From: an uncultured Bacteroidales bacterium
GTDB lineage: Bacteria > Bacteroidota > Bacteroidia > Bacteroidales > Bacteroidaceae
Length of the DNA: 64,000 nt
Direction of reading: 5' to 3'
Assembly (NCBI GenBank): GCA_902776455.1
Contig: CACYQI010000004.1
Span: forward strand, 1-64,000
This document shows, in pieces, positions 27,901 through 36,700 of this stretch. Positions within the stretch are counted from its first letter, which is position 1; every line of letters begins with the position of its first letter. The notes under the pieces were generated by a model that was given only the letters and a program-made list of their open reading frames with translations, did not search any database and was not told where the DNA came from. The position numbers were made by a program, and so were the translations under genes.

Positions 27901-28416
27901 GGACGTAACTATCTCTCCGTGGCACACTTAGCCGAGGGGCTGCCGTCCTCCATTAGCGAAAGCTACACCTCGCCCGTCATCTTCACCGACGGCCTGACGC
28001 GCTTCCTCCGCTTCAACGTGATGCAGACCCTCGGCAAGCGCGACGACAGCCACATCTTCGCCATGAGCGAGTTCCAAGTCCACGAGGCAACCATCGACGA
28101 AGCCGAGTCGGCCTACTGCCAGAGGGAAAACGTCCGCGAGGCCTTCGATGCCTTGCAGACCGAGCTGCAGGCCATGCGCGAACTCATCGGGGCGAATGCC
28201 GTTACGCCCGAAAGCTGCGAGTCTCTGCGCGAAGCCATCAGGCAGGCAGAGCTGGCACTCGAGGACGCTACTGCAATAACCGCTCCCGCTTCGGCTCCCG
28301 AAGCCAAGGACATCCGGGTTTACAACCTTGCCGGGCAGCAGATGAAGGGCAGACGGCCGGACGGCATCCTGCCGCGAGGTATCTACATTGTCAATGGCAA
28401 GAAAGTGCTCTACTGA
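24988..28416 (+). CDS. Secreted DUF3472 protein with two F5/8-type C domains
   Basis: 1142 residues with a signal peptide (MKLRLILWACLALIAAMPAHA). The N-terminal half (about 25-420) has the pattern of the DUF5077/DUF3472 pair found in Bacteroidetes and other glycan degraders: HLWWSSEVPGAPSGQSYNW, VMYPSAYRQLATYQMA and FSVWDNGDTDKDKN. Two discoidin-type (F5/8C) domains follow at about 497-625 (AAMMLDGNRSTYYHNKW) and 880-1034 (LARLIDGRTATYYETWY). The region between is helical and includes a ricin-like patch. The end VYNLAGQQMKGRR...GIYIVNGKKVLY is the Bacteroidales end module. Codon choice is GC-rich compared with the next gene. DUF3472 has no assigned activity; a glycan-binding or glycan-cleaving surface role is inferred. 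Confidence 0.82.
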   Translation: MKLRLILWACLALIAAMPAHAVDWQEKTDTIWPARHYRELSGTAIGFQRTNAWIDWKHAEGTVLVYGLHFPTGHVRADALFKAKSGKNVTFGVRIVHPATGTVVLDHTATSTNTTTTEQRMEVMPDTEMPFDGWYRFELTCPNGVNTLDRLNLLLFQRTSTLNITDSEIFMAPSVHLWWSSEVPGAPSGQSYNWTYLEVMYPSAYRQLATYQMAIGTDGMYSGIQMPTRSDGSYGHTVLFSVWDNGDTDKDKNLPDIMRAAAVDLGPEAYATHFGGEGTGSSIRYNRDDLWEFDHWVQFLYNVRPDIVSVTNADGTVSEYESTLQTVWFKQAEEADWHYMGTLRMAGANRLTSGIYSFLENFGEAGGNLMRRCYFRNGAMRSAANGQWYPLNHAGFGNTQNNGKRNSRYDFGHGVTQLFDKTFYLETGGYMGKRDSASTCEPPQLGQMPWVDTIDIARLEHRVDEGVKHYQGKTLQSRVELTRTVSDPATWKLISYSDEETVGEGDNGRAAMMLDGNRSTYYHNKWKNGSVAYPHIFTFEAPEPVTVSSLELYQSRESSYRAKRLMLSVSDDGNQWTTVSSNLTVEDSDCPTIPLPEPVTAKYFRLRFATGYGTNLVINELYFKHEYRLESLLELARQIFDEADAWGGYAPADLEPLRTVYADGTCTDAEALRQAIESIGQTAQPLTYGVLAQAEHFTPMAVYQLHNASGRGDIIATADNVPSIAASQVAAALEAYRTSCSVTDPRCNWMILHSEKYHENYLYNLGARKYLTLKDNVFSFSDTPAPVVLKKNGNGFTIGFEDKYLSIKVGSEVPLTPVSAAASTSIFQLRTNQYLRPDPIIVAELAEEAEQSSHDNTAETLFAQGLETYAKAFVAHPNMESKLIRNNTYLSSNANTSQQTEHNLARLIDGRTATYYETWYSGIVWPDEMSYLQARVTTPLSAFAFSFTPSQNPEWGQPDIPSDIVVTASPNGRNYLSVAHLAEGLPSSISESYTSPVIFTDGLTRFLRFNVMQTLGKRDDSHIFAMSEFQVHEATIDEAESAYCQRENVREAFDALQTELQAMRELIGANAVTPESCESLREAIRQAELALEDATAITAPASAPEAKDIRVYNLAGQQMKGRRPDGILPRGIYIVNGKKVLY

Positions 28417-28452
28417 CGCACTTTTTTGCGGCACGACAAGGGAGGTGATTTT

Positions 28453-28562
28453 ACACTCCACGGAGAATCGCCTCACACTCCACGGAGAATCGCCTCACAC
28501 TCCACGGAGTATCGGCCGATGCTCCACGGAGTATCGGTCGATGCTCCACGTTGTGTAAAACC
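28453..28562. repeat. Five 22-bp tandem units
   Basis: Exactly five 22-bp units with the cores CTCCACGGAG (four) and CTCCACGTTG (last). Unit-to-unit changes are confined to a few positions. Confidence 0.85.
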
Positions 28563-28597
28563 CCACCCTTGGCGACGCATTTGCGGGCCTATGGTAA

Positions 28598-28925
28598 CCC
28601 CACCCCTAACCCCTCCCCTTCGAGGGGAGGGGGAACGGCCGCTGCCCTCCGCGTCTTCCCCGAAAAGTTGGCAGCATCCTTACTCCCCTCCCCTCAAGGG
28701 AAGGGCTAATGTAACAGTCCCCACCCCCATCCCCTCCCCTTCGAGGGGAGGGGAGCCGCGGCAGACTTCCCAAGTTCTGAGGCACCAATCCCCTCTCCCA
28801 AAGGGGAAGGCTGGGAGGGGGCTTCCCCCTTCGAAGGGTGTGGAGCCGCGGCAGACTTCCCAAGTTCTGAGACATCAAGCCCCTCCCCCAAAGGGGGAGG
28901 CTGGGAGGGGGCTTTCCCCTTCGGA
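28598..28925. repeat. GC-rich palindromic repeat tract
   Basis: Several CCCCTCCCCTTCGAGGGGAGG copies, with the block GAGCCGCGGCAGACTTCCC present twice here and once at 24671-24690. The stretch is open in several frames because of its composition, but there is no convincing gene. Confidence 0.75.
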
Positions 28926-29036
28926 GCGTCTGTTTGCCTTTCTCGGAATGCTTTCCAAGTCATCGTTAAATGTTAAAAAAGCCTAAAGAAATTGAAAAAC
29001 TGTCGTATATATAATATAACGTATTAATAAAAAGAA

Positions 29037-29044
29037 TAAATTTG
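29037..29044 (+). promoter_or_regulatory. -7 box of the 1499-residue F5/8C protein gene
   Basis: TAAATTTG, 67 bases before the start codon; the upstream region is very A/T-rich (TATATATAATATAACG). Confidence 0.55.
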
Positions 29045-29110
29045 TAGGACGAAAACTATATTTATCAACTAAAATTAACAAACATTTTTAAACTAAAAAC
29101 TTTATTAACT

Positions 29111-32100
29111 ATGAGAAAGCGTTACTTACTTCTAACGTTGTTGCTACCATTGGCAACGATGTTTTCGTCGGGGCGTGCATTCGCGCAGACCGACGCTGAG
29201 TACGAAGCCGCAATGGCAGCCATCGTGGATGGCGACATCTATTTGATTTCGACGGAGTACGAAGGCTACAAGTATTTCCTTACCAGTGATGGAAGTCTGA
29301 CAGACACGAAGGATTATGCCGCTATGTTTGCCTTTCAGAAGAAGTCAGGCGGCAGTTTCAAGACCTATGGCTTCCAGGTTAATAGCGGTGGCAGCTACTT
29401 CAGCAACCCTGTCAGCGGCAGCTACGCCGACGACATTATCACGGACACTAAACTTAACACTAGCACCCGAGGCGACGCTACTTGGGAGACTCAGGTGTTC
29501 TTCCTGAACACAGAGGGCAAGTATGCTGTCCGTGCTTGTAACTGCTCGCCCGCCGCAAGTAGCTGGAACCATGTGGGCAGTTCATTCTGGACTGTTGTCG
29601 ATGGTAATGCTACCTATACATGGCAACCCCAGTACATCTGGGAGATAGAAGCTCCCGATGATAACTTCCGTGTCTATACGGCTTTGAACAATCTCATCGA
29701 CAAGTATGGAGACCAGGTTTATGATGACGGCACCGGCTATACGATGAACAGAGGCATGGGCAATGACTTCGGACAGTACAGCGACTTTGATACTTGGGAC
29801 AAGTTCTATGCTCTCCTTCAGAATGCCGTGGGTATGTTCGACAGCTTCGACACATTCGATGACTACAAATGGGTAGGCGATGGCGACTGTCCCACTTTGG
29901 ACGAAATGAAAGCCATGGCAGCTGAAGCCGATTCTTTGTATGCAGTCATCCTCGACAGCGAAGTGCCCTTCATGGTGGACAATGGTTACTACCGCATCTT
30001 CGCCCACAACCGCTACAAGTCAACCTTCGACGAGAGCGGCTTCGTGGATAAGGCTATTGCCGCTTCCTTCGACGCAGAGCACAAGGACAGAATCGTCTAT
30101 GCCACACTGAACAGAGAGAGAGCTAACTTCATCTGGAAGTTCACCAAGAGCGAAGATGGCGACAGCATCCTGCTGCAGAATGCCGGTATGGGAACATACA
30201 TCAACTTGGAATCCATTAAATTAGGACATCTGGAAACAACCGCTGACCCAAGCAAGGCCGGCTATGTCATGCTCGACTATGCAGGATACGACTATGTAGA
30301 ACCCGATGGCATTGCCGACGACCGGGATATCTTCTGCATCCGCTTTGCCCAGGAGCCAAGAGACGGAAACTATTTCCACCAGAATGGCCACAGCTCAGTG
30401 AACGACCAGACATCTCCTTGGGGCAACTATAGCGTTGACTCAGGCAAAGAACAAGACATGGCCTTCTGGAGAAGGACATACGATTACGATACTTCAAGAT
30501 CAGACCATTGGACCAGCGAATGGTTCCTCGAACCCGTTGACGATGCCGAAGCTGAAGAAATCATCGAAAACTTCGAAATGATAAAGAACCACGACGTCCT
30601 CGTGGCTCAGAACAACGCCCTGCGTGCAGAAGTCCTCGACGCCTTGACAACGGCTAAGGATGTCATCAGGACAAAGCTTATCACCTCTGCCGACCAGATG
30701 TCTTCTCCCTATAGCCATAATGATCAGGCTGGTAATAATCGAGATGGCGGCGACCTCTCTGCAGGTGTCCTCATTGATGGCGACGCATCTACCTATTGGC
30801 ATAGCGCATGGCAAAACAGCCCCGAAGGACAGCACTACATCGAGCTTTCCGGCATGGAAGGCATGGTTGGCGATTGCGAGTTCTATCTCCGCGAAAGAGC
30901 CGGTGCAGCTAACGACCGTCCAAAGCAGTTCCTGCTCTTGGGTACTGACAACCAGAAGAATGCCGACGAAGACTGGGTAGAAATAACAACTATCGATATT
31001 CCTAACTTCGCTGCAGGTGCAGAAAGCTCAGTTCCGTTCTTCGTTGAGACAGCCTATCCTTACGTCCGTGTCGTAGGCATCGACTGCGATCCTTCCTACA
31101 ACACCTTCTGGCATGCTGCCGAACTTCAGATACTTACCGTGAGAGATAACCCCAACTCTCAGTTCGTTGCTCTCGGTAAGATAGCCCAGAACCTGGAGGA
31201 TACTTACAACAGCAACGTGAAATTGGCCGACGCTGATATTACCGTCGAGGCTTACGAGGCACTCCTCGCAGCCTACAAGACATTCCTTGCCGGTATGGTC
31301 GATCCTACCGAACTGCGTAATGCAATTACTGAATTCGCCAACGTAACGACGGGCGTAGTAGAAGGCACGAATCCCGGTGAATGGGCTGACAAGACCGTTG
31401 CCAATGACTACGAAGCTCTCTATGCTGAGGTTACACAGTACGACAAGGCTGGCCGTTACAATGCAACACAGAACCACAGGTATGCCGTGATGCTCAAGGC
31501 TATGCAGAAGAGCGTCATGGAGCAGGCAAACGGCGTTGAAACCAACAAGTGGTACAACATCATGTTCCCCACGGAAGCTATGTTCACAGACTTTGGCTTC
31601 AATCCCACAAAGCCCGGTGGTGAATCACAGATTGTTGACCATCCCGACCAGTTCGGTTATGTAGTAGCTCCAGGTGTCAGGACTGATGAAATGGGTCTGA
31701 ACGAAGAAGGAGTGGAAGCTGCCACAGGCAACTACTATTTGGACTTCGCTACCAAGGAAACAGCCCGCCACGCCATGAACCTCTACTTCTGTGATCCTCA
31801 GGAGCTGGAAGACCCCGATGTCAGCATGTTCCGCTTCATTGAACGTCCTGTTGATACAAACGACTACACAGGTCTCTTCGCAGAGGTGAAGGAGAATATG
31901 TTGATGGCTCTCGACATCAGCGCTGACTATACAAAGGGCGAGGGCTTGATTACAAGCGTAGATCAGCTCTCAAGTAACTCTCTCGACAGATCCGAGGGTA
32001 ACAAACTGGAATATCTGATTGATGGCATGGCCAGCACTTATTGGCACAGCGACTATCATCAGGATGTGCTTGCCGCTCCTTATCTGCAAGTTGCCTTTAA

Positions 32101-33610
32101 TGAACCCGTTTCCGGCATGATTCAGGTAGAGATAGCTCGCCGTAATACAGCGAACGGTCACATTGAAAGCATGTACGTCATGGGCAGCAACGATGCACAG
32201 AACTGGACTAACATCGGTTACATCGAGACACCGTTCACCAACATCAATACTCCCTCTTTGAGTCAGCCGTTCGACCTGGGTGCTTCTTACAGCTACCTGC
32301 GTTTCATCATGACGAGGAGGTATGGTACCGATGCTGGCGGCAACGTTGAATTCGATCCCTTCCCAGAGATTACAAGTAAAGACGATTACAACAAGACGTG
32401 GACTTACTGCCACGCTTCCGAGTTCCAGATTTATCCTTTGACTGCTAACACGCAACTGAACGCTGCCGGCAAGGCTCTTCAGAAGGCTTACTCAACAGCC
32501 AACAAGGTGATCAAGAAGGATGCTTCTGCATCAGACTTTACAGCTGCCATCGACGCATACAGGACATATCGCACGTCCTTCAACGCTATTGAAGGCAAGT
32601 CTGTACTGCCCTACGGTAATGACAAGGCAGCTCCTGTCTATGCTATTCAGAACAAGGCAACGGGTCTCTTCCTGAACTGTAAGGGCGTCAACAATGCCAA
32701 CAACACCCTCGAAGCTATCCCGACCTTCTTCGAGTACTCAGCTCCTGGCTTCCAGAGAAGCTTCCTCCACGGCAAGAACATCGGCGGCGGTGACTGCTCT
32801 TATCTGCACTCTCAGAACTTCGACCACCGCTTCGTGACATGGAACGACACGCAGGTTGACTACAACTCTGCCCTCGTGCTTCGCATTGCCGAAAGCTTCA
32901 ATCCCGAAGAGCTTACGACATTCAACTTCTACAAGGACATCAAGCCCGGTAACATCTACAACTGGTGCAACAGCGTTACCCTCCTTCCTCTGAACATTCC
33001 TGAAGAGGCCTCAGCCTACATGAGCCTTGGTACTTATAGCGATGAGTATAAGAATGAGAATGATGAAATCATGACTGGCGACTTCCTTGCCCTGAGGAAG
33101 ACTGAAGTCATCTACGCAGGCGTTCCCACGCTGTTCATCTATGGCCAGCTCGAAGACTACAACGCCGACGATGACTATGCTGAAACCTTTAAGTTCGAAA
33201 TCGCTGCCAAAGAAATGATTGTTGTAGAGCCTGACACCGTCGGTGGTCTCGTAGGTAATCTCGTTGCACGTACCCTTAAGAAGGGCGAGATTGAATTCTC
33301 CGGCAATCGTGCCGTATGTGTTGAAACAGAGAAGGGCACTACGCTTAATAGTGCAGTACTGGATCTCACTCTCTGTCCTCCCATCGATCCCGACGAAATT
33401 GAGTTCGACTTCAGCATCCTTCTTGGTGCAGAAGCAGACAAGGCCGACGGCGTGAAGAACATTTCGACTGCTCTCGAGAAGATCAGCCAGCCCGGCAATG
33501 TTTATAGCATGGACGGCAAGCTGCTCCGCTCCGGCGCAACGTTGAACAGCCTCAAGTCTCTTGGCAGAGGCATGTATATCCTCAACGGCGTCAAGGTTGT
33601 CGTGAAGTAA
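29111..33610 (+). CDS. Very large secreted F5/8-type C protein with C-terminal module
   Basis: 1499 residues. A signal peptide (MRKRYLLLTLLLPLATMFSS) precedes an N-terminal domain homologous to that of the 1444-residue protein, including GKYAVRACNCSPAASSWN (Cys 143 and 145). F5/8-type C domains lie at about 522-676 (AGVLIDGDASTYWHSAW) and 946-1111 (LEYLIDGMASTYWHSDY), each ending in an 'HAAELQI' or 'HASEFQI' motif. The rest is mixed helical and beta repeat without known enzyme motifs. The end is VYSMDGKLLRSG...GRGMYILNGVKVVVK. It probably binds glycans at the cell surface; the ligand is unknown. It has its own promoter and a good terminator. Confidence 0.85.
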   Translation: MRKRYLLLTLLLPLATMFSSGRAFAQTDAEYEAAMAAIVDGDIYLISTEYEGYKYFLTSDGSLTDTKDYAAMFAFQKKSGGSFKTYGFQVNSGGSYFSNPVSGSYADDIITDTKLNTSTRGDATWETQVFFLNTEGKYAVRACNCSPAASSWNHVGSSFWTVVDGNATYTWQPQYIWEIEAPDDNFRVYTALNNLIDKYGDQVYDDGTGYTMNRGMGNDFGQYSDFDTWDKFYALLQNAVGMFDSFDTFDDYKWVGDGDCPTLDEMKAMAAEADSLYAVILDSEVPFMVDNGYYRIFAHNRYKSTFDESGFVDKAIAASFDAEHKDRIVYATLNRERANFIWKFTKSEDGDSILLQNAGMGTYINLESIKLGHLETTADPSKAGYVMLDYAGYDYVEPDGIADDRDIFCIRFAQEPRDGNYFHQNGHSSVNDQTSPWGNYSVDSGKEQDMAFWRRTYDYDTSRSDHWTSEWFLEPVDDAEAEEIIENFEMIKNHDVLVAQNNALRAEVLDALTTAKDVIRTKLITSADQMSSPYSHNDQAGNNRDGGDLSAGVLIDGDASTYWHSAWQNSPEGQHYIELSGMEGMVGDCEFYLRERAGAANDRPKQFLLLGTDNQKNADEDWVEITTIDIPNFAAGAESSVPFFVETAYPYVRVVGIDCDPSYNTFWHAAELQILTVRDNPNSQFVALGKIAQNLEDTYNSNVKLADADITVEAYEALLAAYKTFLAGMVDPTELRNAITEFANVTTGVVEGTNPGEWADKTVANDYEALYAEVTQYDKAGRYNATQNHRYAVMLKAMQKSVMEQANGVETNKWYNIMFPTEAMFTDFGFNPTKPGGESQIVDHPDQFGYVVAPGVRTDEMGLNEEGVEAATGNYYLDFATKETARHAMNLYFCDPQELEDPDVSMFRFIERPVDTNDYTGLFAEVKENMLMALDISADYTKGEGLITSVDQLSSNSLDRSEGNKLEYLIDGMASTYWHSDYHQDVLAAPYLQVAFNEPVSGMIQVEIARRNTANGHIESMYVMGSNDAQNWTNIGYIETPFTNINTPSLSQPFDLGASYSYLRFIMTRRYGTDAGGNVEFDPFPEITSKDDYNKTWTYCHASEFQIYPLTANTQLNAAGKALQKAYSTANKVIKKDASASDFTAAIDAYRTYRTSFNAIEGKSVLPYGNDKAAPVYAIQNKATGLFLNCKGVNNANNTLEAIPTFFEYSAPGFQRSFLHGKNIGGGDCSYLHSQNFDHRFVTWNDTQVDYNSALVLRIAESFNPEELTTFNFYKDIKPGNIYNWCNSVTLLPLNIPEEASAYMSLGTYSDEYKNENDEIMTGDFLALRKTEVIYAGVPTLFIYGQLEDYNADDDYAETFKFEIAAKEMIVVEPDTVGGLVGNLVARTLKKGEIEFSGNRAVCVETEKGTTLNSAVLDLTLCPPIDPDEIEFDFSILLGAEADKADGVKNISTALEKISQPGNVYSMDGKLLRSGATLNSLKSLGRGMYILNGVKVVVK

Positions 33611-33627
33611 ACGACTGTTCTATCAAT

Positions 33628-33669
33628 AGAGGGAGTGCTTTGGGTCAAGCCTGAAGGCTCCCTCTTTTT
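33628..33669 (+). terminator. Rho-independent terminator
   Basis: AGAGGGAG (33628-33635) pairs with CTCCCTCT (33658-33665), followed by TTTTA. Confidence 0.75.
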
Positions 33670-33717
33670 AATATGTTAATATAGATATAATAGTATATAA
33701 CATCTTAGTCTAAGAGT

Positions 33718-36700
33718 ATGAAAAACCTTAAGAGCCTGCTTCTGATAGCAAGTCTTGTGCCAGCCTTGCAGGGTGTGGCACAGATAGAGGAATACACGTT
33801 GCCAGACGGCAAGGTGGTGAAGATAGACCGCAGCGTGTTCCCTGACCTTAAGTATGATGCTGTGCCGAAGGCCAAGCCTGCCGACTATGTGGCGCGGCGA
33901 AAGAGAGGCCGCAAGGCGAAGGCACAGCTGCCGCCTTTCGTCTATAACGGGCAGGACAAGTACTTCCCGCCCATCTTCAATCAGGACGGCGGTTCCTGTG
34001 GTTCGGCTGCTGGTGTGGGCTATCAGTTCACGCACGAGATAAACAGCTATCGCGATGCCGATGCTTCGCTGCCCGAGAACCAATATCCTTCCCACTTCAC
34101 GTGGCTCATGGCTTACCAGACCAGCACGACGGAAGGCATGGCCAAGGGCAACGGCATTCCCAATGTTCCCACCTACGGCGGACGTACCTATAGCCGTCTC
34201 TTCGGAGCACAGACGCACGACGACCCGGACTATGGCTGGATGCAAGGCTACGACAAGTGGTACAGCGCTATGTGGAACCGTTCGGCTTACGACTTCAACC
34301 TCAGTCCCACGAACACCCCCGAGGGCCGGCAGGAACTTAAGGAGTGGCTCTTTGACCATTGCGGTGACGAGACGATGCACGGCGGCGGTGTGGCAGGCAT
34401 CGGAGTGGCTGCCTACGGCACTTGGGCTGCCATCCCCAACAGCTCGGCCAACAAGGCGGCTGGAGTGGTAGGCATGAAGTATGTCGAGAAGTGGGGTGAC
34501 ACTTTCAACCATGCTCTCACGGTCTGCGGCTATGACGACCGCATTGAGTTCGACCTCGACCACGACGGCATAGTCGGCGAGGCAGAGGAGGACGAAGTGG
34601 GAGCCTGGATTATCGCGAACTCCTGGGGCGACGGCTGGGAGAACAAAGGCTTCATCTATTGTCCTTATAAGTACAGCTTTGCCGTCAATAACGACACCTG
34701 GACTTGGACGCCTGGCGCGTATGTCATCCGAAAGAACTATCGTCCGTTGCGCACCATCAAGTTGCTCATGGACTACAATCGCCGCAGCGAGCTGCTGTTG
34801 TCGGCTGGCATTGCCCAGAACATCGATGCCCTTCGCCCGGAGAAGCAGATACCCTTCGAGCACTTCCGCTATGCTGGCAACACCCTTGGCGCTGACCCTG
34901 CTCCCGAAGTGCCGATGCTGGGCCGATGGACGGACGGCATGCACTACGAGCCGATGGAGTTCGGCTACGACCTCACCGACCTTACCTTCACCGTGGACCG
35001 CACCAAGCCGCTGAAGTACTTCTTCATCGTCAAGACGAAGACAGACGCTATCGGAAGCGGTCACATCTACAACGCTTCCATCATCAATTACGAGATAGAC
35101 AATGAGGGCGTCGAGATTCCTTTCGACCAGCAGAACGTGGAGATAAGGAACAAAGGCCGTGAGACCGTCATCACCGTCGTTGTGCCTGGCGAACAACTCT
35201 ATGCTCCCACCAACCTCAGTCTTGAGGACGGTGTGCTGCTATGGTCGGCTCCGCAGGCTTCCAGCCTCACGCTCACGGGCTACCATGTCTATGAAGGCAC
35301 AGAACTTGTGGCACAGTTGCCGGCAAGCCAGACCTACTATACTCCTTCTGCAGCCGCAACCGACGCGTTCACCGTCAGGGCTGTCTATCAGGCAGGACGT
35401 TACGAGCAGGAGTCTGCTTCGTCCAATGCCGTAGTGCCCGACATACCTTTGCCGGGTGCCAACCAAATCGTCAACATGAACGAGAGCGGCATCGTCATTC
35501 CGGGTGCCATATCCGAGATGCTGGGAAAGGCCACGATAGAGTTCTGGATGCGCAACGACAAGAATGTCAACTATACGCATCAGGTCGGTCCCGGCTGGGG
35601 CAAGTTCCTCTTCCACAACAGTAGCAACGGAACGCTCTCCGTGGGTTGGGACAGCGGCGGCACCGACCGTCTGAACGTCAGCAACGTCTTCTCTGCCCTG
35701 AACAGATGGAACCATATCGCTATCGTCATCAATGGCAGCGTGCTCACGCTCTACGTCAATGGTGTGCGGAAAGGGTCGATTACCTCCAAGACCTTCTCGG
35801 GCCTTGTAGCCTTCGGCGACCTTCAGTTTGGCCGCACAGCCGACATCAACCAGTGGTGGATAGGCGGCTTGGACGAGATACGCGTCTGGCGGACAGCTCG
35901 TACGCAAGCTGAGATAAGGAACAACATGCGCGTCCGCATCGCTGCTCCCGCCTTGCAGCCCGACCTCCTGATATACGTTCCTATGGAGACGATAGAGGTG
36001 GACGGCGTGACGAAGCTGCGCGAGTACGTCAGCGGCAAGCACGCCACCTTCCGCACCATCGGCACATGGCAGGTTGTGGAGGACAACGGTCCCTTCTCCG
36101 GCGCTGCGCCGACACCCGTGCTTACCATAGATGAGGAAGACGGCATACACTTGGCCGGCGTTCCGTTCTGCCTTAAGGCCAACAGTCTGCTCGACGCTAC
36201 GGCGTGGGATTGGACTGTAGCCAAGTCGGCCGATGCCTCTTCCGACGAGGCGCTGCCAACGCTCGACGCTCAGTCTCCCACCCTTCATGGCATGAGTCCC
36301 ACCTTTGTCATTCCGCAAGCCGGTACCTATACCGTGAGCTGCACAACCACGTATGCCGACGGCACAACGCTTTCGGCCGAGAAGGAGATTGAAGTAGCCG
36401 AGGGCGAGGCTCCCGTAGCAGCCTTCGATGTGCTGAACGACACCCTTCCAGCCGGCGACCGCTTCAGCTTCACCAACCGCAGCGAAGGCTACGGATGCAC
36501 CTATCTCTGGAGCATGCCCGGAGCGGAAGTGGAGCAGGTGAGCGGCACGAATGCTACGGCTCTCTATCCGCAGACAGGAACCTTCTCCGTGACGCTCACT
36601 GCCAGCAATCCCTACGGTTCCAGCAGTGTGACGAAGGAAGTGACGGTACGCGAGTCGGCACCTGCAGCCCGTTTCGATGTGTCGCAGACGGCCATCATGC

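Noticed and set aside
28453..28562. CRISPR array
   Set aside because: Units are directly adjacent 22-bp repeats with no spacers, and no cas genes are present.
28426..28986. 186-codon open frame after the DUF3472 gene
   Set aside because: It spans 22-bp units and GC-rich palindromes and its protein is repeat-derived.
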